In this document: positions 12,896 through 26,098 of the stretch, piece after piece
How positions within the stretch are numbered: the stretch's first letter is position 1
Layout: every line of letters begins with the position of its first letter
Origin: Glossina fuscipes
Lineage: Eukaryota; Arthropoda; Insecta; Diptera; Glossinidae
Length of the DNA stretch: 64,000 nt
Direction of reading: 5' to 3'
Assembly: GCF_014805625.2 (NCBI RefSeq)
Contig: NW_023998453.1
Location: 1,353,645-1,417,644, forward strand
Position numbers and translations under genes: made by a program
The notes under the pieces: generated by a model
Databases searched by the model: none
Seen by the model: only the letters and a program-made list of their open reading frames with translations
What the model was told of the DNA's origin: nothing

Positions 12896-15800
12896 CATAC
12901 AACGAGAGATCAATTATTCTCGCATCTATCTATCTCATTCTTGCTCTTAATTCTTTAGATATCTTTTTTAAAAAGAACTTTTACATTACATTGCAAAGAA
13001 AAAAGAAAAAAAAAAAACGAAGAAGTACATTAGAATAAACTTGTGGTATAGAGCCGTTTTTTACCGGGGAGTTTTTTTTTTTTTCTTGTTTTTCGCTTTT
13101 TTGCTAAATAGTTGTTGTTTTATGCGGTTGCATGCACATATGCATATTGATTGATATATTTATACTTAAAAAAAAAAAAAGAAAAAAAAAAGTGCATCTA
13201 CATTGCATCTTCTCTCTGCTCTCAACCAGTTCTGTGTTCGTCTTGCGTGCTACAACGCGCGCTGGAAAATTCATTGAAAAACGTTTATAATAAGCAAAAT
13301 AAAGAATTGCAAAAAAATCTATATAAATATAAAACGGAAAAATAATAAATATAAATAACAAAAAAAAAAAAGAAAAGAACAAAGTTATTAAATTTTACAA
13401 AAGAGGAAAAAATTAAGGAAAAAAAAGTGCTTGTTTTTGTTGGTCTTTTTTATATACACTTAGGAACAATTTTGTTTATTTTTTTTTTATTTTTTATTTT
13501 TTTTAATAGTTTTGTGTGTTATAATTTAGTAAAATATATATTAACATTTAAAAAAAGAAACATTGTGTGTTGTGCGTGTATCTAAATATTAACTAAGAAA
13601 AAAATACATGGTGTGTTTGTATATATTGGCCTCATAAATATTATATATATTTACTGTATATAATATATATACATCGTATATACATCATATATAACTTTGA
13701 CAATTTCAAACACCATTCACATTAATTGGATTAACTCTTTTGTAACGAATCTTCATCTCGGAAAAAAACTACACGACAACAACTACCTACTATATATATC
13801 ACTACAAGTATTCAATTAAGTAAGTTTCACAAGTTTTTAAACATGATGTATATATATATATATAACATTTTGTTTTTTAATTGTATATGACTAATTTATA
13901 ATTTCCGGTTATTAATTTATAATTGTATATGTAATTAATAAATTCTTTCAAAATTAGATCTTCTACTCAATTTATTTAATATTTAGAAAGTGTTAATCGG
14001 CGACAGCGCGAAATATTTTTCTTCTCATTTGGCTTATATAACAATAGTAGTACGCATAGGAACTTGTTATTCTGATAGTTGATATAGGAAACTGCAAATT
14101 TTGTCTTTTTTTTTTTTTTTTTTTTTAATTGATCTTCATCCTGCCATAGGGGACGTGAGTGCCGTACCACTAGAGTTATTCTATCGAGCAGTTCTCCTAT
14201 GTAAATATATATCACTGTATTCTGCGGTCACTTGTCATAAGAGAAAACCATATATATGTTGTTGTCGTAGCTTTTATACCAGATTTCATATTTCGCATCA
14301 AAGTTGCTTAGCCGTAAAACCAGAAAAGAGAAAAATGGTTTATGACTTGTGACATCGCTGCTCAGAAAAGATATAAAATCGCGAACGATTTTCTCAGCCT
14401 TACCTTCTTGTCCATCTTGCCGGCCTTTTTTTTCTTTGGATTTTTTTTTTTTTTTAATTAGTCTGATTTTCGAAATCTCAAGGCCATAAATATTGAATGA
14501 CTGAAATTCGTCTTCTTCTTGCACATTACCCTTTCATTTCACAAATTTGTCTGTCTCGCGTTCCGTTTGTCCCGTTTCTTGATCTGATATTTGAAACTTC
14601 ATCACCGTAAACATCGAATGATGAAAGGCAGTTTGTCATGTAAGTTACAAATTTGGGCAGGCGCGCTGCAAAGGTAAATAAAGTGTAAAGTGTAAAAGAA
14701 ACTCCAGAAGATAAAGGAAAGGAGTGTGAAAAACATTAATCAGAACTTTCGTGCCCAGATTTATTTACTTAGGCCGTAGATAATTGTACACAGCTTTCAT
14801 TTACTTAGGCCGCGAACAATTTTAATCTAAACATGTCCCCTATATATAAATTCAATAAAAAATTAACTTCCCATCTGGAATACTTTAAACATTCTGAGGG
14901 ACTTATCAATATCCGAAATTTTTTTCAGTTCCATTATTAATGCGGACCACAAACGAGTGGAGTCGGGTAGGTGCTGAGCTTAGATATTGATATTTTGTCC
15001 ACTCTTCTAAAAAGTCTGGAGAGCGGCCTTAACTTAAAAAAAAAAAACATTCTTAGTTTAGACAAGACAATCTATCCGTTCACTTGCTAAATGTTCTTAG
15101 TCGTTGTACTCAACGGAGCTGCCATAAGTTCCATTATAAATGAACCAACTCGAATAATTGAGATGAGCTGTCTGAGTAATGATGATTTAGTTTAGTTTCT
15201 CAAGCTCTAAACTAAATCTAATTAATAATAATTGAATTTAACTTAGAAAGCGATACTGACAGTTATTGATGCCATCAAAATAACATCGAATAATGACATA
15301 GATAGCTTGCAGAGTACGTAGTGTAAGATGCCGGTGTACTTTCCATAAAGGCGCAAATATATCGAATATTCGGATATATATGTACTTTATAAGTGCTATC
15401 ATGTGAACGTGTCCGTGCATTGGGAAGAAAGTTTGCGCCGTCTTGACATAACATCTATCTACATCGGTCTTTCTATTTGCTGTGGGAAAGTCGTCTTGCC
15501 TTATCTAGAAAGAGAAAGTGCTTTATTTAAAACTGTGCCGGGGCACTCTCACTCAAATATCAATCAAATGGACCTTTTCCGTCTGCTTCGTCTGCTTGTT
15601 CTGGGAAATCACTCTCAATTTTTTTTATTTCGTTTATTTGGAAATATCGTATTTCGAGCAACACCAAAGTCACTAGCCTTGTTTTTGTCTGAGGTTTCCT
15701 CCGTGACCTAACAACCCTTTCTTCTTATATAACAAAATTCATAATCTTCTAGAACTATGAGAAGGAAACGCATTGTTTTCTATTGACCAGTCACAATGCC

Positions 15801-17946
15801 AGGATACCGCCGTAAGTCGACAGAATTATAAAGGAAAAAAGTGTATATCGTAAGCTTAAGTATCAACCTAAAACAAATAATATTAATGATGAATTATGGG
15901 GTATAGATTGTCCATACGGCAGGACGCTTACGAGCATCTTATATTTTTATACATCAGTGGTTCAAATTATATTTGGTCCATTTTCTTAAACGACTTCTCA
16001 ATGGCAGTAGAAAAATTCTGCATTGTCGTACGAATTTCCCTTACGTGTTTATTGAAAGCTATAGATATGACATTTGTGATGATTTCTATGTTTTTACGGT
16101 CACACACGTATTGGATGGAGATTCTCTAAAAGCATGCATAGTCTCATATAATTATTTGCATCTGCAGAATGTAATTGTATTTTATGCGTATGAAATATCC
16201 GTGAATATATAGCTATGCGTTTAAATTCGACCCACTACTATCGTGTTCATTATCAATCGAAAAATTGATAATGATAATTGGTATTAGTAATACAATAATA
16301 TGTTTGTGTTTGTTCACGGGCTGCAAACTTATCTCTGCATACAATGCAAATTTTTAAAAAAAGTAGACCAAACAGACAAAACATATGTGTATGATTCCGG
16401 ATGAGATTGAGATAACCTAATTATAGATCAAATCTATAGAAAAATTTTTTGACTCCAGTTATATGCTAAGAGGTACAAAGTACTCTATTACTACTATTAC
16501 TTATATAAAGTAATGATTTCTCTTCATGAAAGTGTGATGAATAATGTGAAAGAAATGAAAAAAAAAAAAAAAAGTAAATAAAATGTAAACAAACCTAAAT
16601 TTCAAATTTTTACCTCCTTTTTCTTCTTTGTCACATCATGTTTTTACGTCCCTTTACGCCCTTAATAAAACATGCCTCGAAAGAATTAAACAACTTGCAA
16701 TCATGCATACACATATACACATATACGCATATACAAATCATATATGTATGTGATGTGATGCTGGAAAGAAATCTTGCTCGCTTCCTTTTTTTCCACATAT
16801 GAGATGAATAAAAAATATAACGATATACATGGTGGCACGTACGTACGTAGACATGCTGGGGATAGATACGCTCAGAGTTTTTATATTTAGTGCTTGATGT
16901 TGTGGAACGCATTTTGTGTGTGTGGAACGTCGACAGTTGCGCTGAGCTATTCATATAAAATAATTCGCAAAGATGTGTGATGTATAAAAATGTTTGGATT
17001 GTTGGTGCGGCTATTGTGTGTGTGTGTGTGTGTGTTTGTACTATATAAAGCTTACTTTTCCTCTTTTTTTTTTTTTTTTTGTTTTTAATTTTATATTTTT
17101 CGGTATACATAGGAGGAGATGTGAAGTCTGGAATTCAATGCAGTCAGTCAATACAACAACACACACAGTCAACCATAGTCCAGCGTAATAAATAACAAAC
17201 ATTATTATGCTAAAAAAAAAAAGTGGTTTTATAAATAAGAAAAAAATTTAAGAAAAAAAAAACTTAATGAAGAAGAACATTTTTTTTGTTTTCATACAAT
17301 ACTTGTTAACATTATGCGTCTGATATATGATGTATGTTTGAGTCTATATGTCTGTCCGTGTCTATGTCTGTTTAACGAGCCATCTATCTGATATAGTTAT
17401 ATATGAAAGAGATTGTGCTATGTTTCTTAAAAGTTTCGCATTTCTAACAACAAAAATTCGTACACGAATCTCTTATGTACATGCACAGAAATCTGCTTCT
17501 GTTTGGTTTTATTTTTTTTATCGATACGATAAGACATTTCTTTAAGTGTTGGTCATTCTTTTTTCGTGTGCATACACATTAAATATAATAAAATAAGTTT
17601 TCGCTTATATATTAAAAAACAATTCTATAATTTTCAGGATATTTTGCAAATTCACTTATGATGCTTTCTTGCAGCTTTCTTTTAATGTATGACCATTTTC
17701 TTCCTTTGGCAATGGCTCGGCAAGGCCTTTGTCTCTGTTTCTATTTCGAAAATTCCGCGTGTATTAGGAAATTCGTTCGTAATTTAATTTAATAAAATAG
17801 ATGGCCACAATATAGTTTACTACACTTTCAAGATATTTAATAAGTTCGCTTTCTGATATTTTCATACATTTGTCCGAACATTTATCGCCTTAAAGGTACA
17901 TTGTTGTTTTAGTAATAGTTTGGCAAAGAAATTTTGTATTCCGTGA

Positions 17947-18038
17947 TCTCCCTTTCACTCTCTCTCCCTCTCTCTCCCTCTCTCTCTGTTTCTCTCTCTT
18001 TCTTTCTTTCTCTCTTTCTCTCTCTCTTTCGTTCTCTT

Positions 18039-18073
<35 letters not shown>

Positions 18074-18127
18074 TTCTTCTCTCTCTCTCTCACTCGCTCG
18101 CTCACTCACTCACTCGCTATCTCTGCC
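17947..18127. repeat. Long pyrimidine tract, (TC)n with (CTCG/CACT)n end
   Basis: About 180 nt almost purely C and T on the + strand, turning into CTCGCTCACTCACT repeats at the right end. Open frames on either strand here are Ser/Leu or Arg/Glu repeats and not genes. Confidence 0.95.
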
Positions 18128-20119
18128 CCTTCTGCTTCATCACTTTTTCGAAGTAGCATAGTAAAGCAATTTCTTTCCTGCCCACCAAATAACTTTATCA
18201 CAAATTTGTAGTAGGCTGATTGACATATAGTCATTCTAAAATCCATACATAGTGATTAATTTTGTTCATCCGTCCGTTTACTGCTGAAGCACTTGCGCCC
18301 GCAAAAATTAAATAATTTTGATGGAACTTTGCTCCCGTGTACTATACAGAGCCATTTTGAAAATTACTTAAGCTTTTTACAAACAAGCCCAGTAAGGGCA
18401 TATTCCGAAGGTTACATTTTTTAAAAAAAGAATGCATAACTGCTCTAACTTGTATAGGGAGGTCAAAAATGTCCGCTTGAAATGAATAATGGTAGTTAGT
18501 AGTTCAATGAATAATGAAATTAAAATAACTCTGAAAAATGATTCGAACTTAACAATATTGTTTTTGTTCGTCACGCAAAAGGTACCATTATAATTAAAAA
18601 GAAAAGTATGGAGAATGGTTGTGAGGTTTTACTCTTGACCAATTCGCAATATTAGAAATTATCTGAGCTGATCACATGAAGTGGATCTTTGCAGGGAGAT
18701 TACATATACTAACTAACAAAATTTCTATTTGCTTTTTTTTTTTCCAATTGTAACTACAAACGGAGAAAACGAAGCCAAGCCGATGATCCCTCCACATTTT
18801 GTCATATCTTTATGTCTGTGAACTTATAAAGTGTATTAATGTAGAAAATTTTGGCGAAAAGCGAAATATAGATTAACGAACTGGTGAGTGAAATTCTGAC
18901 GTGTGTATGCCTTTCGAGAAGAAGAGACGAATGATTTAGTCAACAAATGAAGGCGACCAAAAGGGTCGAATCTCTGATATGCGTTTCTTCAGGCGTGTTC
19001 ACAGACGAAAGTAATAAAAAAACGAAATTAACGAAACTATTTCGCAGGCGAGCATAAATAAACATTAAACACAATACGACGCATGATGAATATTATGAGC
19101 TAAAGTATAAAATATTCGTATTTTTTTTTTTGCTTTTCGTACAAAGAACTTATCTTATTCTTAAAGTACGCTAAACTTTGAATCTTTATATTTAAAATGC
19201 AAAAAGTGTGTGTATTTTGCAGATACAGATATACACTAAAAGTTAGCTATATGTATGCACGATATACATACATATTTATTTTGTTTGCTTATACCTTTTT
19301 CGTGCTTATCGCTTATTTGCTTTTGCGTTGAACTTTTTATTTATTCTTTTTTCGCAAATTTTTTTTCTCATCGTCTTAAAAAAGGTATAAGAAACAAAAG
19401 CAAAAAAAAAAAAAAAAGAAAAAAAAAATGTTTTTTTTTTTCTTTTTATATTTGCAAAAACTGTCCTCCTCTCTATTTAATCGTCTTTGGTACTCTCTTT
19501 TTTTTGCTCTCCTTAAAGAATAAGAAATTACATTCCACACGCTCGCTACACGCGTGACTTCGTAGAATACACAACGATCATTAGAGTAATAAAAAAATTT
19601 TTTTGAGCTTTTTTTTTTTTTTCGTTTCTTCTAGCTTTTTGTTACTTTTGCTTTTCATATTTGTATAAGAGTTTGTGCATGTATATGGAGGAATTTTTGC
19701 TAATTTTCTATCTATAAGTTTCTTTAATTTTTAGCGGTCACACAAGCTACACCACGAGAAGTACCATGAGAGATTGAGAAAAAGAGCGTGAAAAGGAAGG
19801 AGGAAGGGGGAATGCTTTTTTTGTTTTAATACTAATAATAAACATAATAACATAACTTTCCATTTGATATTATTGCTGTAAGTTCGTAAATTTGTCTTTT
19901 AAATGTTGTGTGTGCTGCCTTCATATAGCATTCATTAAACTTCCCTTGTAATATAAGACTGACTCGTTGGACTCCTCTTTCTCTTTTCTCTTTACTCTTT
20001 TTTTTTAATAAGTTTTGTTAAACATGCTTATCTGTGGAATTGCTGTAGACGATGTAGCTGGTGATGTTTGTTGCGAATTTTTTATTTCTTTAATTTTTAA
20101 TTTATTTCTTTTGCTTGCC

Positions 20120-20290
20120 AAGAGAGTAAGAGAGCGAAATAGAGCGAAATCGTGAGAGAGGAAGAGAAAGAGAGCGAGATGTACTGCGGCGTGCATCTGT
20201 TATCTCAAAGTTTGCAAAAAATTTTTACGGAGAGCCGAGTTATTTCTCTCTGTTGTCGTTTGTGTGTAAGAGATTGAGTGCCTGTGTGCA
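20120..20290. promoter_or_regulatory. Cluster of GAGAG motifs (possible GAGA-factor sites)
   Basis: AGAGAG, GAGAGAG, GAGAGC and CTCTCT occur repeatedly over about 170 nt, roughly 300-500 nt upstream of the GC-rich start of the leader candidate at 20590. GAGA-factor sites upstream of start sites are common at paused fly promoters. The assignment here is inference from motif density. Confidence 0.3.
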
Positions 20291-20482
20291 TATTTTTTTT
20301 ATTTATTTATTTATTTTTTTTTTAAGTCTACGGTGTTAAGTGTGCTGCATTTATTGCAAGCTTTCGTTGTTTGCTGCCAATGCGGTGTTTTCTGCCGTTC
20401 TGTTTTGCATGCATAAGTGTTAGTGAGTTATATATGGTGAGAAAAGTGTATAGGTATGCATATGACTCTGGCTAATGTACTT

Positions 20483-20508
20483 GTTTGTGTGTGTGTGTGT
20501 GTGTGTGA
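20483..20508. repeat. (TG)n microsatellite
   Basis: About 12 TG units upstream of the candidate promoter at 20590. Confidence 0.9.
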
Positions 20509-20589
20509 GTGTGTATGAATGCGTGTCTGAGTCTAACTGCGGGTATCTGTGCTTTTGCAACGTTTTGCCAACTTGTGTTGTTCTACGAA

Positions 20590-20720
20590 AGTGACGACGT
20601 GAAGACGACCGAGACTGTGCGAGCAGACGAGCGTTGAAACCGGTGACGTAGCGTCCGCCATATTACACCGCGGCTCTAAAAAAAAATTGAAAAAAAAAAA
20701 AACAAAAATTCTTTCAGTTC
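20590..20720 (+). promoter_or_regulatory. Candidate promoter: CRE-like, YY1/Pho-like and initiator-like sites
   Basis: A CpG-containing patch (about 20590-20680) in AT-rich DNA carries TGACGTA (20644-20650, CRE-like) and CCGCCATATT (20655-20664, with the GCCAT core bound by Pho/YY1). TCAGTT (20714-20719) fits the insect initiator TCAKTY. The downstream sequence then becomes A-rich with a splice donor at 21082. The combination suggests a transcription start near 20600-20716. Confidence 0.35.
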
Positions 20721-21081
20721 GGATCTATTGAATTAGGTTTTCAGTTTTTGTTTTAATGTTTTTCGTTTTTCAAACCACACAAAAAATTAAGAATAAAAAA
20801 TTCTTTCAAATAAATGTGATCGAAAAAAGAAAATCTCGTCGGTAGAAAAAAAGTGAAGAAGAAATCAGAAATCGTTACGTGTTTTGCAATAAGTTTGCGC
20901 GTATGTGTGCGTGTAAAAATATATAGAAAAAAAAAGAAAAAAAAAAAATAGCAAAAAGCAACAAAAAAAAAATATATATTTTGCCTGTGATCTCACATAT
21001 AATTTTAAGTAAAAAAAGTTTTTTGTTAAGCGAAAAGCAAAAAAATTGTTAAAATTAATAAAATATTTGAAGAAAAAGAAG
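20665..21081 (+). other. Candidate second 5' noncoding leader exon
   Basis: An A-rich + strand block that follows the CpG-containing patch and ends ...AAAAAGAAG before donor GTAAAT (21082). Splicing to 39107 would place G at -3 of the Syp ATG. It contains upstream ATGs, including a start-stop element ATGTGA at 20814-20819 that could dampen translation. The exon boundaries are inferred. Confidence 0.35.
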
Positions 21082-21996
21082 GTAAATTTTTAGTTATGAA
21101 CAATTCGCCGATTATAAATTTTTTATGCATAAAAAAAGCCAAAAAACGATTAAGAGACAAAAAAAAAAAAAACCTCAGTCAAGTGCTTTATGATATTTAT
21201 TGGTATTAGTAGGCGTCAATGCTTATGCAGAGTATCTCTGTGAGCTCGTTTTTGATATGAACAGTTTATATGGGAGTGAGTGTGTCTGTGTGTGTGTGTG
21301 TGTATGTATGTGCGTGCGATTATGGTAGTGTATGCGCGATAGCGTATATGTGCTTATGTCCGTAACCGTGTGCAATTAAATGCAAAAACCAGAGGAAAAA
21401 TCGGATCGGAGAGTTTGGTAAAAATTCTCGGCGAAAATCGGCATCATTTTAGCGGTTGGTTGGTTCGCTGGCTGGTTACACTTGTGCTTTTAAATGTGTG
21501 GTTAAACATTCGCATATGTGGACATGTCAATAACATTGAATAAATAAATAATAAAAGGGGCGTTGAGTGCACTCGACTTTCTCCATAGGTGCGGCAGTGC
21601 GGTTAGGGAATATATTTTTTTATTTATTTAAGCATAAGTAAATGTAGTAGTTCAAATAAACACTGTTAATGAATTAAATGCAAAAACAATGAATATGAAT
21701 ACAAAGTGCTTTCATCCACCTCCGCTAATTAATGATCGCATCCTTTCCCTCCTCCCCTTCTCTTTTATCAATTAATTTAATCAAGTCTCGCATATTAAAA
21801 AATTTCTTCTCATTTATTGTATTTATTTTTATATTCTCCGTTACTTACTCTTTTATTCGTTCTTTTCTGTCTACACAATTGTTATATGCACTTTTTTGAA
21901 ATTTTCATATGTGTATTGAGCGGCGACGTATTACTTTACACTGTATGCGTATGTGCTTGCAATTAATGTTAGGTTACATGTCGTCTTTGTGTGAGT

Positions 21997-21997
21997 G

Positions 21998-22044
<47 letters not shown>
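21997..22044. repeat. (TA)n-(TG)n compound microsatellite
   Basis: TA repeats with one interruption followed by six TG units. Confidence 0.9.
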
Positions 22045-25000
22045 ACTTGTGTATGTCCGATATATGGCTCTCAGTTTAAACAGTATTGCCAACGTTCAAC
22101 TTTAAAAATCATACTTATATATAAAACGAATTCTTATACAATTATTACTACATTCTCAGTGGGGAGCCTTCCTTTTCTTATTTGCATTATTATTTATTTA
22201 TTTTTTTAAATTTTATTTTATCTATCAACAAACAGTATGTAGGGGTGGGGTATTTTAGAATTGTTGAGCGATTTGTAATCGCTCGAAGAAATGTGTCCAT
22301 CCGTCGTCCATTCCTTTCATTATTCATCCATTCATTAAACGGTATATAGAACAAAGTTGATATTGGTTTATGATACGCTTACGAATATCTTTACAAAAGC
22401 CACGAAGGTATAGGTAACCGTACCTATTGGGGATATGGGATGGACGAGCTGTGTTATCGCTTCCCCTTTCTTCATAATTCTGTTGAAAGCGAGATGAAAT
22501 CATTGTGCATTATGTTCCAATCCACTAGTCCGTCCCGAGATTTTATACAAGCAATATATGGGGAACAGAAAAAAAAAGGAAGAATGCTCGCGCAATATGG
22601 GAAAAATACAATGAAGTTGTTATGTTTATTTTTAATTCAATTCTTCCTTTCCGCAATAGTTTGAAATTCTCTGCAAAATATGATTTCATTGAAAACTTCA
22701 CTTCTTAAACGCACTTAATTGATTCATAAGCCGTAGGTGTGCTATTTCACATAACCCTATCCCTCCCTTAATTGATAAAGGTGTTGGAGCTTCGACCAAA
22801 ATACTATTCTTTCCACTTCCACTTTTCTTTTCTTTTATTTGCTCCGTTCTGCGTTTTTAATAGTACCACCATTTTGAGTGTTCTTGTATATTTTGAAAGC
22901 GGTTTTCTCTCCTACTACACTGCCTGTATGTTTATTTTCAATTCTCTTTTCATACGTTTTTTTGCGATTAAATACAGAAAAATAAAAAGAAAACAAAAAT
23001 TGCATTTTTTCTAAACGTTTTTTTTTTTTCCCTCGAGTTCTTCCTCTTTTTAGTTTTGCATGCATTGTATTTCGCTTTTACATCTTTGTACGTATTTGCT
23101 TCTTGGATGATTATATTATATTTTCATTTTTAGTGTTTTTCTTTTAATATATATGTGCTTTTCATGTTTGTTGTTTTTTGTATAGAAGAGACCGGTTGTG
23201 TTTGGATTACATATTTTTTCTGCCTTAGTGTAGTATATATATTTACTCTGTGCAGTTGTAGTACACCTTGCAATTATTATAAACTATGCAATGATTTCTG
23301 GTGTACTTAAGCAGGCACCATTCATGTCATCGAATTGCAATTAAACTTTCATGCAACACGAATTTTTTAGAGCACACCGTGTAATCGCACTTCTAATAAG
23401 ATTATAAAAAAATATGTCTACAATTAGATAAATACAGTAAATAATATTATACGAGTTTTCTACATCGTTTAAAAAATGCAATTTTTAAACGAGTTTCAAT
23501 AGTTTTTAGTGGCGATGCCGTGCCTTTATATGTGTTCACATTCTATGAATTTTAATTATAGTCAGATTCATGTCAGGTTTATTACGTTATTAAATAAAGC
23601 AATTTTTATATAGAATTTTTTCTCTTTTCTCTTATTATCAAAAGCAAGCTTTTATTCTCGACTTTTACTTTGTCTACTTTGTTTTTGACGTAACAGATGA
23701 AGCGTATCAGTGCTTTCCGTCTTAGAAACCGTAACACAATTTCTATGTGGACAATTAATTTTAGATAATATTTATTATGCATTTCTGGGACTGAAACCGT
23801 GAACACTAAACACTGGGCTAAGCTTTGAGTGTCCTATTAAATCCGTTTTGAAATTTGCCCTCTGAAGACGCGAAAGAATGTATATTTAGAAAAACTGAAA
23901 TCGGAAAACAAAGTAATCCCGATTACATAATAAGACGCACTTATAAACTGGAATAATAAGTAAGATGTCTCGGTCGGACTCTCTTGCGTGCAATGAATCG
24001 CATTTGAAAGCTCTAAATTCCATTTCTTCGATCCCCATTCTCTTATTATTATATAGAATTTCTAAATTCGTAGCAATGCTTTTCAAGCTGTAGCTTGACA
24101 CTTGCATATTTGCTAAAAGACAATGGATTGATTGATTAATTGCGTGTGAGTTCAAGGGCTGGCTCTGATGCTTTCCGGTCTGGCCAAAGCTCATTGAAAA
24201 TTATTTAAGATTCTTTAGAGGCTGTCCTTAACGCGCTTTCAAAACAGGAAAAAATTATGCCTATCCCTCCAATTTGAACCGGTGCGAGAACTTCTTCGCA
24301 CCGGCTCCCTTCAGAAAAATTTGATCGAGCTTTTGTATGTTATGTGTAATCGTGCCCTTGGAGCAATCTCCTTGCTTCTGACCCTCATCCTCTCTTGCCT
24401 TTAACAGGAAGGTACGCAAGGCTACCTCCTCCTCTTTCCCCAATTCTCTGTCTATGGAATCATTCCTGATACTTTTGAAATCAACCAACTACATATTTTC
24501 CTCTTTACGCTAGTTTCAATAACTCAGGCCCTTTTCTTTAAGTTGGCGTATTTCTCTGCGGATCACATTCACTTTCGGTTTTTTTGCGATTTGTTTCAAA
24601 TGGAACATCCTCCAAACGAGCATCATAGCTTCTTCTCTTACATGAACAAACCTTACACTTTCTTTATTGAGTCTGAAGTGTAATTTCACCGATGGCATCA
24701 TCATTACTCGTTTCTATTAGGTGAATGGAATCTGGTTTATTGGTTTTAGACTCCATAGCCTCACATATAGTAGCGTAAAGGTATTGAATCACAGCTCCTC
24801 GGACGAGAGGGAATTTTTAGAAATTGTCACGGCACCTGTGACAAAAACATAAAAAAAATGCATACTTGCGATGATTTCGTTCTTTTCATTCTCTTCTTCT
24901 CCCTAAAATTAAAATGAGCCTCCTCCTCTCCTCGGCACTTGAAACAAGATGAATTTCCTAAACGAATCGAATTCAATTCCAAAGTGTATCAAAGATGATT

Positions 25001-26034
25001 TCCCAAATGTGGTTGATGTTCTAAATATCTCTCTATGGTAAAATTGCAAAACCCCGCTAGGTGCAGTTAACTAACAACGATTTTATTAGTTTTGTGGGAA
25101 ATCTTCTTCCGGTTATTACAAATAATGTGACAAATTTAATACGCCATACATTATTACGTACCTTGATGAATTAATATAAAAATTAATAACGAGCTCATGT
25201 CCCGATTTTGTGATAAAGATGTAAAGATGCATAGGCTGGGGGGGTGGGCGGGGGAGATATAATGAAAATGAATAATTCGGAGATAGTGTCGTGACAAAAA
25301 ACAAAAGTGCGATTTTTACAGTACTTGATCTCGCGCTTATATCTACATTTCATTTTTTTTTTTGTTTTTTTTCTTTTTAATAATGCTTTCAGTTATCAAC
25401 TGTGTGTTGTAATGCGGTGTCATCATAAATTCCAAAATTGTGAATGTAATACGACGTTTTGATGAGGAGAGCAGTTAAAAATGTCATTTTATATAATAAA
25501 TATAGTCAGTGAATAAACAAATGCCGGGATAGAGAAAGAAAGAAAGAAAGGAGACTATGATGATACAGTTTGACTGGAACTTTTGTGATATGATATTTCA
25601 GCTATTTTTTTTTTTTTTTTGTTTTTTTTACATTTATAAAAGTTTGTAAAAAGAATTGCGCTTAACAAAAGCCTTTTTTTTTTTTGCTTCGCTTTCTATT
25701 ATATGAGTGCTCTGGAAACAGAAAAATGTGCAACGACAGTTTTTTATTAAATCAAATAAAAATTCGCGCCTTTAATACACACAGTCCTCCTACTCTCTTA
25801 TCCGCCTCTTCTTCTTTTTCCTGCTTTCTTTTTCTATCATTCATTGTGTAAAACGAATAACAAACAAATAAAACGGGTGGGGTAACTTTAAATTTGGTGA
25901 TTCTTCATACACATGTTTGCATTAATACCGGTCGAAGAGAGACGCAAGGCAAAGCAAGGCAGGCAAACAAACAACAATGTGTCAGAGCGAGAAAACGAAA
26001 AAAAAAAAAAAATGCTATTAAGTGCATTGAATCC

Positions 26035-26037
26035 AAG

Positions 26038-26075
<38 letters not shown>

Positions 26076-26098
26076 AACAAGCAAGCAAGCAAGCAAGT
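26035..26098. repeat. (CAG)n-(CAAG)n compound microsatellite
   Basis: About 13 CAG/CAA units then four or five AAGC units. It gives poly-Gln, poly-Ser, poly-Ala, poly-Cys or poly-Leu open frames depending on frame and strand. None has other support. Confidence 0.95.

Larger units (their letters stand above)
10980..13819 (+). other. Candidate A-rich 5' noncoding leader exon(s)
   Basis: From about 11035 the + strand is strongly A-rich, with many more A runs than T runs. It holds four exact copies of AAAGTGCA (11861, 12428, 12738, 13189) and ends at a consensus GTAAGT (13820-13825) after ...TTCAATTAA. A-rich + strand leaders are typical of fly 5' UTRs. Splicing to 39107 would put A at -3 of the Syp ATG. 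The block also contains TA microsatellites and many ATGs, so it could be several alternative leaders rather than one. There is no transcript evidence. Confidence 0.35.
13826..20560. other. Non-coding stretch, no gene recognised
   Basis: Intron-like DNA. From about 14500 to 16500 it is of ordinary complexity with few homopolymers. Elsewhere it holds T and A runs, a TG tract (about 17014-17035) and a long pyrimidine tract (17947-18127). Open frames such as 15403-15711 and 16631-17110 match no family I recognise. Confidence 0.6.

Noticed and set aside
16631..17110. 159-codon open frame on the minus strand
   Set aside because: Starts in Lys runs and Thr-His repeats produced by poly(T) and TG tracts; no domain.
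17890..18161. Ser/Leu- and Arg/Glu-repeat open frames on both strands
   Set aside because: Direct translation of the TC microsatellite.
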